A stretch of DNA of 64,000 nt, taken from assembly GCA_022393335.1 (NCBI GenBank), contig JAJEKB010021144.1, positions 274,958-338,957 of the forward strand, in the 5' to 3' direction. Position 1 is the first letter of the stretch, and every line of letters begins with the position of its first letter. The DNA comes from Macrotrachela quadricornifera. Taxonomy: Eukaryota; Rotifera; Eurotatoria; Philodinida; Philodinidae. This document shows, piece by piece, positions 12,211 through 22,488 of this stretch. The notes below the pieces were generated by a model that searched no databases, was not told the DNA's origin, and worked only from the letters and a program-made list of their open reading frames with translations. The translations under genes and the position numbers were made by a program.

Positions 12211-13190
12211 AGGTTTTCAAAAACGTCTAGAAACGGGACGCAATCTGAGTACCGTTATCGGACAGAATTCGGTACTCCGTATTACGGTCCGTAAATGTTG
12301 CGAAAAATATCCGTATCTATACCGTTAACTGTTATCAGTATACGAAAAAAGTCGGATATCCATATAGATACCGTTTTTTATCCGTATACTACCGTTTACG
12401 GTCCAACTCGTTCGACCTGGGTTCGACGAACATTTCGATATGTAAGTAAAACAAATATTAACATTAATATTGGTTGCATTAAACCAATAAGACAAATATA
12501 TAATGTACTTGTAATGATCGGTTGTGTTGATATACAATAAAGTTCAAACATAAGATCAAAGAGAATAGGAGCATAAATTGAAGCAAGACAACTAGTAATG
12601 ATAGTAATAACAATCATATATGGTACTATTTTAAGTTGATTTAATCGACGTATGGATGCAGTGAAACTACATGTAGAGGCAAATCGATCAATGATAGCCA
12701 TAAGTAAAAAATTTACAGATAAATGAGGAAGAAACACCAAAAGAAAAAGATTAAGTTTGCATGAAGCACTAGATATGTACCAAGGAATATTGATTCCATG
12801 TTTTATAGAAAGATAATATGGGAATGAATTGAGAGAAAGATTAATGATATCAATAAATGAGCCACAAAGTGAATAAATACAACAAGTATTAGAACGAAGT
12901 TCAGCTTGAAGATAAGTAAAAGTATTGCCAATAAATCCAATAAATCCAAAAATGAAAAAAATTAATGGAAGATAATTAATAAATCTTTGTGTCACTGTAT
13001 CAAGATCTTCAACAATTGATTTTAATATATGTCTAATATTCACAGTATATATAACGTTATTAAATACCATTTTATTGATTGACTTCAAATGAATTTTCTT
13101 TCAAATGAATCTATATAATATATTGTATATAATTATTATTATATCAAGATTATAATGGATTTAAATATAATTATGGAATGAAGATAATAA

Positions 13191-14285
13191 TTATGGTGCT
13201 AGGACAATTCGTTGCAGGACAATTCGTCGCGGACAATTCGTTGCAGACAATTCGTCGCATGGACAATTCGTTGCAGGACAATTCGTCGCCGGACAATTCG
13301 TTGCAAGGACAATTCGTCGCCGGACAATTCGTTGCATGGACAATTCGTCGCAGTGATATAATCCAATTACAATTTATTATTATTATTTTTTCATTGATAA
13401 AGTGACCTATTACGTTAAGTTTGCAACACGCAATTCAATGAATATAAAGTTGTAGAGAATATTTCTAATGACTAAACTTCAACTTTTGTTTTTGAGTAAT
13501 ATAATAATTATATTATACACATAAAGTTAGATTATTTGAATTATGTCAGGGGTAAAGTTTTCTTGTAGAAGTAGCATTGTAACTTTCTTTTAATTCCTAT
13601 CGTAGCTAAAGACTTCTGACACATGGGAAAATACATTGACAAAATGAGTGAAACTTAGTGCTTGCTATCGAAGATCGTTTTTGACATTATCAGAAAGACC
13701 AACATTTGATCAAATCTTTTTATTAAATTTCCTTACTTAGCGTACAAATCTTGTTAGTTGAAAGACTATCAGCCCTTATTTTACATATTTAAGACTAAAC
13801 TAATTCGAATTAATTGATGATTTATAAAGTACCAGAACTACTTTTGGTGAAATCTCACATCTGAGGTTTTTCATCTTCTCGATATTCATCATGATGTAGA
13901 AAATGCATCCGATTGTTTTCGTCAAGCCAGAATTTCTTATAACAACACGAACCGAAATAAAAAGAAATCAATGTCTAGTCATTAGAAATATTCTCTACAA
14001 TTTTATATTCATTGAATTATGTGTTGTAAACTTAACTTAATAGATCGCATCATCAATAAAAAAATAATAATAAATTGTAATTGGATTATATCACTGCGAC
14101 GAATTGTCCATGCAACGAATTGTCCGGCGACGAATTGTCCATGCAACGAATTGTCCGGCGACGAATTGTCCTTGCAACGAATTGTCCGTGCGACGAATTG
14201 TCCTTGCAACGAATTGTCCTGCAACGAATTGTCCATGCGACGAATTGTCTGCGACGAATTGTCCGCAACGAATTGTCCGGTCACC
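13191..14285. mobile_element. Foldback-like element with inverted repeats made of a 15-bp array
   Basis: The left end (13196-13352) is an array of about ten units of GGACAATTCGTTGCA and GGACAATTCGTCGCC, which alternate almost strictly. The right end (14096-14280) is the same array in reverse complement, about twelve units. Inside each array a further 120 bp is also inverted: 13353-13472 matches 13978-14095, including the block GAGAATATTTCTAATGAC. Arms are therefore about 280-305 bp and the unique core about 500 bp. Long inverted repeats composed of short tandem units are the hallmark of Foldback/Galileo elements. No transposase is present. Reading frames made of NSLQ or NCPATN-like repeats are translations of the array, not genes. 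It sits just upstream of the split receptor gene. Confidence 0.85.
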
Positions 14286-14839
14286 AATAATAATATCAAG
14301 AAAAGTTTAAAAAGTATTTTCTTAAAGTGGTCTTTTCCAAGAAACTAAAATTGATTAAATATTATATACCGACAAAGAAAAATATTTTTGTCTATAAAAA
14401 ATATTACATACAATCAGATATTTTTCAAGTTGAAATATAATTATTTTTCGATATTAGTTTACTTTAGAACTACGTCAAAATGAATATATTCGATTATTCT
14501 AGTTCATTAACTCATTTCTTTTTATAAATATAAGTCAAGATAATCATTTCCTTAAGACGATTAATCCATTATATTAAAATGAGATTATATAAAACAGCTT
14601 ACAATATAATTTATAATTACAAAAGATATATTTAATCTTCCCAATAACACCTACTAAAAAAAGCTACGACTTTAATAAATTTTCTAGACTAAATAATGAA
14701 TAAAAGTACAAATATTATTACCTATCGACGATCTTTTTTTATAAATAAAATAAACACAATTGTAACTACTAGTAATGGTAAATTACGTATACAGGAGATT
14801 ATTACTCTAAAAAATATATATATTAATTCCGGTAAAAGG
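14286..14839. other. Non-coding AT-rich stretch
   Basis: Between the Foldback-like element and the relic receptor there is only AT-rich sequence. It may contain further unrecognisable receptor remains near 14700-14830. Confidence 0.45.
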
Positions 14840-15304
14840 CCATTCATAATGAGTGCAAATTGAAGCAAGACTATAGATAATAATAGTAAAACGAATTATT
14901 CATAATAGTTTTTTTTAAAGAATTTAAATGATAAATCTTGTACATAAGACTAAACAGACAATCAAATCTATTTAATTATAAATATAAAGAAAATACAATA
15001 TTCTACATGTTCAAGATTATAATACTTATAGAATATTAAAAATATAGTTCGTAGAAAGATAATTAGCCAAATTATTAAGAAAAAAAATGAAGTATATCAA
15101 CCACTGAATGACAAAAACGTGACAATGAAAAATGTCAGTTACCGAGTTATTAAAGAATCTCTCAACAATGGAATATATAATCCATATATAAAATACAATG
15201 TTTTCAATAGAAAATATGATTGAATTTATGGCATTTATATTCTTTCTAGTCTTTGTAAATATAAAAACTAATACATTTCTCAGATAAAGAGATAAATAAT
15301 TCAA
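14840..15304 (-). pseudogene. Relic 7TM receptor related to its neighbour
   Basis: The frame 15026-15304 aligns by eye with TM1-TM3 of the split receptor at 10400-13070: an LRN-type TM1 end, a TM2 with INSIIFSIENIVFY, a Cys in CHVFVIQW at the TM3 start, then a hydrophobic TM3. Downstream on the same strand, 14850-14900 is nearly the same DNA as the neighbour's TM4 (shared AAATTGAAGCAAGAC). The order on the strand is correct for a receptor, but the frame is broken after TM3 and no TM5-TM7 can be found. This suggests a tandem duplicate that has decayed. Confidence 0.55.
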
Positions 15305-15963
15305 AAATCATTACTAATATGCAAAATACAAATGAACGAATTCACTGTATTTCAAATGATATACTCGCCAGTTTAATAACTTGACTGATATTTACCTACA
15401 AACTAGATTACACTTCTTTTCCGAGTTTGAATTGTCAAATGAGACTTTATAAAATCAAAAGTTTTATGTTGAAAAGAAAAACGAATGGAATTCTATGTTG
15501 ATTTTATATATAATATAATAAATGAGCTTATATTTTAAGTATAATTAAGAATGTTTAGTTTTATTTTTTAATCCAAAAATAATTAGCATTATATTTAACG
15601 AGCCAAAATAATCATTTAGAAATTAGAGGATTGATCCTGATAATTCCATTAGAAAATTCGACTCAATAGAATTATTCAAATGACTTTTAAATAAATAAAA
15701 TGCTATCAATCTTAATGTAAAAATCAAGAATTAAATAGATCAATGCATGATGATAAATATAATTTCACAAAAATAGATATGAAGTTTATTTCTTGTATAT
15801 CAGCAAAAGTAACTTTGTTTTAATCCATCAAAGAAAGTTTATAAATATATTTAAATAATATGTATTAACATTCTTAAAATTCTGATTGTTTCTCAAATAA
15901 ATAGATATTCATTTAGTGTTTTTTTTACCGTTTTCCAACATTTATGAATTTAAAAAAAATATT
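15305..15963. other. Non-coding AT-rich stretch before the histone cluster
   Basis: No gene, repeat or RNA seen between the relic receptor and the H2A 3' stem-loop. Confidence 0.55.
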
Positions 15964-15979
15964 AGCCCTAAAGAGGGCT
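15964..15979 (-). terminator. Histone 3' stem-loop of H2A
   Basis: On the minus strand the sequence is AGCCCTCTTTAGGGCT: a 6-bp stem with a 4-nt loop, 53 bases after the H2A stop codon. It matches the metazoan histone mRNA 3' stem-loop bound by SLBP. The same stem occurs after H2B and H4. Confidence 0.9.
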
Positions 15980-16032
15980 GTTGGGTTTTTAGAATATTTC
16001 TTTATGATATTATTTAATTAGGTCAAGCATAT

Positions 16033-16596
16033 TTAAGCTTTATCAGCAGCTTTGCTACCTGATGATGCACCTGATTTTTCACCCTTATCACCAGCAGGTT
16101 TCTTTTTACTTGGACCAGCACCACCTGTTGTTTCACGTGGTGTTGATGTAGGACCACCTTCGGCAGTCTTTTTTGGTAAAAGAATAGCTTGAATATTAGG
16201 CAAGACACCACCTTGTGCAATGGTAACACCAGATAATAATTTATTCAATTCTTCATCATTACGAATGGCTAATTGAAGATGACGTGGAATAATACGTGTT
16301 TTCTTATTATCACGTGCAGCATTACCAGCTAATTCAAGAATTTCAGCCGATAAGTATTCAAGTACAGCACCTAAATAAACAGGTGCACCAGCACCAACAC
16401 GTTCAGCATAATTACCACGTCGAAGAAGACGATGAATACGACCCTAGGAAATAAATGATTTTTTTTTAAAAAAAAAGAATCTTTTTTTTTGAATGATAAA
16501 ACTTACAACTGGAAATTGAAGACCAGCTCGTGATGAACGAGTTTTAGCTTTGGCTCGTGCTTTTCCACTTCCTGCAGTTTTTCCTCGTCCTGACAT
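16033..16596 (-). CDS. H2A: Histone H2A, bdelloid-type long-tailed variant
   Basis: Two exons, 16507-16596 (30 codons) and 16033-16443 (136 codons plus stop), are separated by a 63-bp intron with GTAAGT donor and CTAG acceptor. They encode 166 residues, longer than canonical H2A (about 125-130). The histone fold is standard: [29 protein letters not shown], the acidic-patch region with [25 protein letters not shown], and [17 protein letters not shown]. The tail after LLPKK is about 45 residues long, rich in Gly, Ser, Lys and Ala. It ends in KAADKA and has no C-terminal SQ(E/D)-hydrophobic motif for H2AX-type phosphorylation. Bdelloids are known to lack canonical H2A and H2AX and to carry tailed variants. 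The gene is divergently paired with H2B across 255 bp. An intron is unusual in a stem-loop-terminated histone gene. Confidence 0.95.
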
Positions 16597-16851
16597 TGTG
16601 TCTTGATTTGTTTATTTACTTGACGAAAATATGTAGAAATAATGTATATAATATAAAATAAATCTGTATCTGTCTTAACTATATATATGTCCATGTAATG
16701 AACAACTTTTTTAACCAATCATATACTAACACTAATGATTGGTTGTTCAACGAACAAACGATAGAAATATACATACATATATAAATATAAGGAACGAAAA
16801 AAATAAGTTTTTTTTTTTCTTCTACTCTCTATATCATTCATATTCGTCAAC
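16597..16851. promoter_or_regulatory. Divergent H2A/H2B promoter with mirrored CCAAT boxes
   Basis: The 255-bp gap holds AACCAATCAT at 16713-16722 and its exact reverse complement ATGATTGGTT at 16735-16744, two CCAAT boxes pointing in opposite directions about midway between the start codons. A TATA-like TATATAAATA lies at 16778-16787 on the H2B side. A TATATATA tract on the H2A side lies near 16680-16688. The same GATTGGTT word occurs upstream of H4. Confidence 0.7.
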
Positions 16852-17235
16852 ATGCCACCAAAAACACCATCAAAAGGTTCAAAAAAAGCTGTTACAAAAA
16901 CATCAAAAGGTTCATCAGGTACTAAAGGTACTGATAAAAAAGTTAGACGTAAACGAAAAGAAACCTATTCAATATATGTATACAAAGTCCTTAAACAAGT
17001 TCATCCTGATACGGGTATATCATCAAAAGCTATGTCAATTATGAATTCATTTGTTAATGATATATTTGAACGTATTGCTGCTGAATCAAGTCGTTTATCT
17101 CATTATAGTAAACGATCAACAATAAGTAGTCGAGAAATTCAAACAGCTGTTCGACTTTTATTACCTGGTGAACTTGCTAAACATGCTGTATCAGAAGGTA
17201 CAAAAGCTGTTACCAAATATACAAGTGCAAAATAA
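16852..17235 (+). CDS. H2B: Histone H2B
   Basis: A single exon of 127 codons. A basic N-terminal tail ([16 protein letters not shown]) is followed by the H2B fold: [58 protein letters not shown], then [20 protein letters not shown] and the C-terminal helix ending AVTKYTSAK. Lys in the C-terminal AVTKYTS is the conserved ubiquitination site. Length and sequence are typical of animal H2B apart from the tail. It pairs with H2A in the nucleosome and shares the divergent promoter with it. A histone stem-loop follows 37 bases after the stop. Confidence 0.97.
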   Translation: MPPKTPSKGSKKAVTKTSKGSSGTKGTDKKVRRKRKETYSIYVYKVLKQVHPDTGISSKAMSIMNSFVNDIFERIAAESSRLSHYSKRSTISSREIQTAVRLLLPGELAKHAVSEGTKAVTKYTSAK

Positions 17236-17271
17236 ATAAAATATTTCATATTGAATTAATAAAACCCAAAC

Positions 17272-17287
17272 AGCCCTTTTTAGGGCT
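17272..17287 (+). terminator. Histone 3' stem-loop of H2B
   Basis: AGCCCTTTTTAGGGCT: a 6-bp stem and 4-nt loop, preceded by AACCCAAAC. An AATAAA-like string also lies between the stop and the stem, so polyadenylated transcripts are possible as well. Confidence 0.9.
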
Positions 17288-17449
17288 AAAATTTTTTAAA
17301 TTTATAAGTGTTTGTATTCGAGTTTAACAAATTGAATTTAAGAAAAAAGAATTATTATTGAATAATATTATTTAAATGATCTTTAAGTAGAATAAAGAAA
17401 CATATATAAAATATTTTGCACTTAAACAGCTGATTGTTCTTTTCTCTAT

Positions 17450-17915
<466 letters not shown>

Positions 17916-17963
17916 ATAAAATAATAATAAAGAAGAAAAAAAAAACAACAAAAAAATCCAATC

Positions 17964-17979
17964 AGCCCTTTTAAGGGCT
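17964..17979 (+). terminator. Histone 3' stem-loop of H4
   Basis: AGCCCTTTTAAGGGCT, the same 6-bp stem as after H2A and H2B, 48 bases after the H4 stop codon. Confidence 0.9.
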
Positions 17980-18032
17980 AAAAAAAATTTATTTTTTAAA
18001 TTCAATAATGATGGAAAAGAAAATAATATAAA

Positions 18033-19132
18033 CTAATTTTTTGCTGCGCATAATGCATAATTAATTGCTTGATTTTCTGACCATGACCATCGATTTGTAA
18101 TTGGATTATAAAACATTCCATTATTAAGCATAACAGAAAAACCATCTAAAAAAAATAAATATACAAAAAAAAAAAGAAAAATTAAATTCTAACTTTTTTC
18201 AAATAAAGTTATTAAATCAGATGGACGAATAAATTTATTCCATGTATGTGTACCCATTGGAACAATTCGAAAAATATATTCAGCAGCAATAATACCAAGA
18301 AGATAAGAAGCAACTGTTTGATTTAATGTTGTAATAAAACAAAGACCTTTTGGCTAAATTTAAATAAAATTTAATTATCGAAATAAAATTTTTTTTTTAT
18401 TACTTTAAGAAGTTTTCCTATATTTCCAATAAAACTATCGACATCATTAATATGTTCAATAACTTCTGAAGCAATAATAGCATCATATTTTTCTATATGT
18501 TCACAGTTTTCACATAATTCTTCTAGTGTCACTATACTAACGAAAATGAATAAATCAAAATAGAGAAAAATAAAAAAAAAATGAATAAATAAACAAACCA
18601 TGTTTGTAATTAAGATTTTGTTTTAAAGAATAATCAATATGATATTCAGCTGTAGATATATTTTCTGCAACAGCATCAATACCTAATATTGAAGCACCAA
18701 GACGTGCTAAAGACTATAAAAAGAGAATTTTTTTGTTTTAAATCTTTTTTTTTATTGATTAATATACAAACTTCAGTTAAAATGCCACCGCCACAACCAA
18801 TATCAAGTAATTGAACATCTTTTAATGGTTTAATAGGATCTTTTATTTTTGATGAATTTTGAAGAATTTGTTCACGAATAAATGGTACTCGAAGTTGATT
18901 AAGTGAATGTAATGCAGCATATTCTCCTGCTTCATCCCACCATGCTGATGATGATTGACGAAAACGATTGATTTCATCTGGATCAACAGAACTTTTTATT
19001 GATAATTGACGAGATGTTAATGTAATAGACCTATGATATAATCAAAAGAATTATTTAAAAAAAGTTAAAAATAAAATAAATTCACCTAATTCGAGGAATA
19101 CATCGAAATATATGACGATATAAAATCGACAT
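18033..19132 (-). CDS. COQ3: Ubiquinone biosynthesis O-methyltransferase, mitochondrial (COQ3-like)
   Basis: Six exons join in consistent phase to 273 residues: 19086-19132, 18772-19030, 18599-18713, 18404-18531, 18194-18353 and 18033-18145. The start MSILYRHIFRCIPRIRSITL is basic and Ser/Arg-rich, a plausible mitochondrial presequence. The class I SAM-dependent methyltransferase fold follows: AWWDEAGEYAALHSLNQLR, motif I LLDIGCGGGILTE, IDAVAENISTAEYH, the DAIIASEVIEHI motif and KGLCFITTLNQT. The C-terminus has GMFYNPITNRWSWSENQAIN then YALCAAKN, a COQ3/UbiG hallmark. The family catalyses both O-methylations of the quinone head group on the matrix side of the inner membrane. The donor of intron 2 (GTTTGT) is weak but the frame supports it. 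The length is slightly short for an animal COQ3 but complete. Confidence 0.9.
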
Positions 19133-19729
19133 TTTTATCAATTAATAATCAAATATTTAACAATTCTTAGTTAGAAGAACATATTTTAAAAACCAGATGA
19201 ATCATTCATTGAAGGTTATTAAATACCATTGGTTTAACAAATCAAGCAATGTATTACTTGTTCGCTAGAGGTCGATTACGCATGATTTTTGTTATTTTAT
19301 ATAATCGTGTTGTCAAAGAATTTGAGTAAAAGGTTATGATATAACTTAATTTATATAATTTTATATCGTTTTTTCTTTATCTTTTCTGACATCATATTCG
19401 AATTCAGGAATGTCAATTTGTTATTCTATTAGGTTTTCATTCAATCATTTTTAGCTCCAGATGTTAAGGAATAAAAATTGAATTTTTGGTACTTTTCCAT
19501 TATCTGCTCTTACCGTCACCCTCAAGATTTTTTATTTTTTTAGAAAATAATATGTTGTACTTCATAAATATTCAAGTTCTTTTCTACTATTTTCATTTTA
19601 TTATCCATTAATATTTTTATTTACAAATATAATTAAATATTATAAAATATCATATTCAAATTTAAGTGACTATCAAAAAAAATAATTTAAATAAAATTAA
19701 TTTTGTATTTTAGATTGATTCAATTATTT
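19133..19729. other. Non-coding gap between COQ3-like and MFS genes
   Basis: AT-rich sequence, no gene recognised. The COQ3-like promoter must lie at its left edge and the MFS 3' UTR at its right edge, since both genes are on the minus strand. Confidence 0.5.
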
Positions 19730-22488
19730 TCACGTAGTATATCGAAAATCAGGATGCTAAAAAGAAAAGAAATTAATGAATAAAAAATAATATCGAACTT
19801 TTTCTTCGACTTACTAAATCACAAGGTTGTGCTCCATGTTTTGTTAGTTCTTGTTGATATTCTTCTAATGTTAAATGATCTCGTCGTTGATTTTCATGTA
19901 ACAGAATAAATTTTAATATCAATGAAACAATCAGTATCGAAGCCATAAAACTGAGATTAATCAAATGACTACGAACGAAGAATGGAGCATCTTCTGTTCG
20001 ATAAATCTAGATTGTAAATTGAGTATTAGACACATTGATTTTGTCAAGTTGAATAATAGTATATGAAAAATTTAAATTATAAGTTATTTTAAAATCTAAT
20101 AACCGTACAAAAGAATTGATATATATATATATGGCTGACTCAACTCATACGATTATGTTTTGCACTACGTTTCATTTTAATTCTTTTTAATATAATATTG
20201 ATGAAGTTCAACTATTTACGCTTGAGAATAAAAATTTATGAAAACTACAGAATGAAACAAAAAGATATGTGACTTTGCTTCATTTCTTAAATATCATGAT
20301 TTTATTTTCGATTGAAATGTATATAGAGCCATTAAAATAAATATAATCTGCAATCATCGTCAACAAAAAAAAATATCATGATTTATGACAATTCAAAATC
20401 ATGATGCAGAGGATATCTACTTTTGAGAATCTGAAATTAAAATATTTCTTTTAATTCATACTAAAGCTTTCATCGATTGCTAAACTAATATTTATCTATA
20501 TGGTACTATTAAGACTCACATGACCGACTACAATACCACTAATATTTCCAAAACCAATAATAAATCCTGTTGCTACAGCTCGTTTTGTGTGTCCACCGAC
20601 ATTGTTAGTAAACCATGACATAATAAGTGGAATAGCTGAGTATGTACCAACACATGTAATACACGTTGCAATATATAGGACAGTTGCACTATATTTTGTT
20701 AAAGTAATTAATAAAATATATCCAAAGATGCCAATCAATAAGCTCAAACTCATATGATAACCACGTTCATTAAAACGACCAGCAGAATAAGATATAAGTA
20801 GTGTAGTTACACATGAAATAATATGTGGTGGAGAAGACATCAATTGAGCATTTGCATTGGTGAATTTCATACTTTTACTGATTAACATAGGTAAATAAAT
20901 AATGAGACAATGTACTGCTATAGAATTACCAACATATATAAACATATACAAATAGATTTTCCAATCAATAAACACAGAGCGAACTTGTTCCCATGAAAAA
21001 ATATATTCTCCATTACATGATAAACCTGTATCCTGATGTAGACGATTTGTTAACATTTCTTTTTCTGTATTTGATAACCCTTAGAAAAATAACGACAAAA
21101 AAAATTTGCTGTTTTATTTAACACTAATTTAATCGTCTTACATTGAACAGTTTCTGGCAAATCACCAAGAAAGAAGTATGTAAGTATTCCTAATAGAACA
21201 CTTGGTGCTCCGTCGAGAATAAAAATCCATTGCCATCCTTCCAGTTTGTCTAGATGACTTAAGAGACTAATACCATAAGCCTATCAAAATAATTGTCAAA
21301 AAAAGTCAATATAACGTGATATATTTCACTCACCAAGATGCCTCCAAAAGCACCAGATAATAAAACACCACAATAGAATATTGCCATACGAAATGAATGT
21401 TGTTCGCGTACATACCATAATGATAAGTAAAATATTATTCCAGGAAAAAAGCCAGCCTGTGCTGCGCCCTAAAATCGCACAAATCTTCCATGTTGTTTTC
21501 CTGTCATAGAATTTTATTTATACTATACTAAAAGGATATAATATGTTCGAACTATTCCAAGTACACATCTGTTATGCAAAGAAAGATACTACAGGAAATT
21601 TTTATATTTTTAAAACTCTAATTTTCTTTAAAAAATTCTATCGATATTTCCATCTTGGAAATTTTATAGCAAATAGTTCGATAGAATCGTTTTGAGATCA
21701 TTTTAGTTTCATTGTAGTAATCATCAAAATACATATCTTTTAATAATTTCATGCTCAGTTTCTTTGAATGTGCAATACACATAGTTCATTATTCATAACT
21801 CTGTTTTCTATATTATATTATATGCTTCATTAAATGGATTAGAAACATTTCGGCTACCGTCGTGTGTAAGAAACAATTATAATGAAATTCAATTATATAC
21901 CAAAAAGAATCGTGTAACTAGTAGACCAGATGCATTTTGAACAAATGCCATTGATATCATGATGATGCCCCATATTATCATAACAATTGACAAAAATTTT
22001 GATGGTCCAATAAGGCGCATCATTAAATTTGATGGAATTTCCAGTAGCATCTATTGCAATGAATATAAGCAAAAAATGTCTCTTATCTATTTAACTTGAA
22101 CAAGATGTATAGTATATACGTACAAAACCAATGAAATAAATTGATACTGCCCAACTATATTGTGCCTGAGTTAAGTGAAGACTATCTTCGATGCCTGCAA
22201 CTTTCGCATTTCCTAGAAAAAAAATTACACATATCCTTTTTACAATTAATACAAAATTAAATATACAGAGTACTCACCAATATTGATTCGATTCAAAAAT
22301 GAATTTAACTCCAGTAAAGTTAATAATGGTATCAGGCGTATATCTAGTTTTCTTACAAGAGCACGCATAGCTTTTTTATACACTTCATTCGATATTGTAA
22401 CATCACGTTCATTAGTTATTGAATCATTATTATTATTGAATGTTTGTTGATTGTCCACGAGTGTACTTATTGAGATTAAAGTAGCCAT
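19730..22488 (-). CDS. MFS anion:cation symporter, fungal allantoate/vitamin-permease type
   Basis: Eight exons join in phase to 500 residues: 22278-22488, 22124-22212, 21901-22050, 21334-21468, 21142-21280, 20520-21079, 19815-20006 and 19730-19756. All have GT/AG borders. Family marks are the cytosolic start RKLDIRLIPLLTLLELNSF, then LNRINIGNAKVAG and the LTQAQYSWAVSIYFIGF helix. MLLEIPSNLMMRLIGPSKF, AAQAGFFPGIIFYLSLWY, SGAFGGILAYG and the C-terminal HPDFRYTT follow. This set belongs to the Dal5/Tna1/Seo1-like ACS subfamily known mainly from fungi, which imports allantoate, nicotinate, pantothenate or similar acids with protons. It would have 12 membrane helices with the usual central loop. 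Animal SLC17 proteins are the alternative, but the HPDFRY tail and NIGNAKVAG wording favour the fungal type. The short introns match host genes, so an acquired gene would be domesticated. Confidence 0.85.

Larger units (their letters stand above)
10852..12422. mobile_element. Non-autonomous DNA element inserted in the receptor exon
   Basis: The insertion is bounded by direct repeats TCGACGA (10845-10851 and 12423-12429). It has a 10-bp terminal inverted core, CCCAGGTCGA at 10855-10864 and TCGACCTGGG at 12412-12421. Both subterminal regions (about 10880-11110 and 12230-12405) are packed with copies of CCGTA/TACGG-type motifs on both strands, resembling transposase-binding repeats. The 7-8 bp duplication together with subterminal motif clusters suggests a hAT-like non-autonomous element; this assignment is inference. 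It encodes nothing recognisable and contains a nested palindrome and a tandem array, listed separately. Confidence 0.75.
10400..13070 (-). pseudogene. 7TM (rhodopsin-like) receptor gene split by a transposable element
   Basis: The 5' part (12423-13070, ATG at 13068-13070) carries TM1-TM5: a GNTFTYL motif in TM1, a conserved Cys before TM3 (SASCKLNLF), DRF in place of DRY after TM3, and RNVRR at the end of TM5. The 3' part (10400-10786, preceded by a 52-bp intron 10787-10838 with GTAAGT donor and AG acceptor) resumes with GEGVRTNGRHPRNQF and carries TM6-TM7, with LNNVKSFYLSILTSRLF replacing the NPxxY region. Removing the insertion 10852-12422 plus one copy of its 7-bp target duplication restores one reading frame and one short intron, so the gene was intact before insertion. 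The sensory ligand is unknown. It is called a pseudogene because no splicing of the insertion is apparent. Confidence 0.8.

Noticed and set aside
13178..14348. Regularly spaced short repeats resembling a CRISPR array, with reading frames made of repeats
   Set aside because: Units are contiguous with no unique spacers, occur as two inverted blocks, and the context is eukaryotic. The frames are translations of the array.
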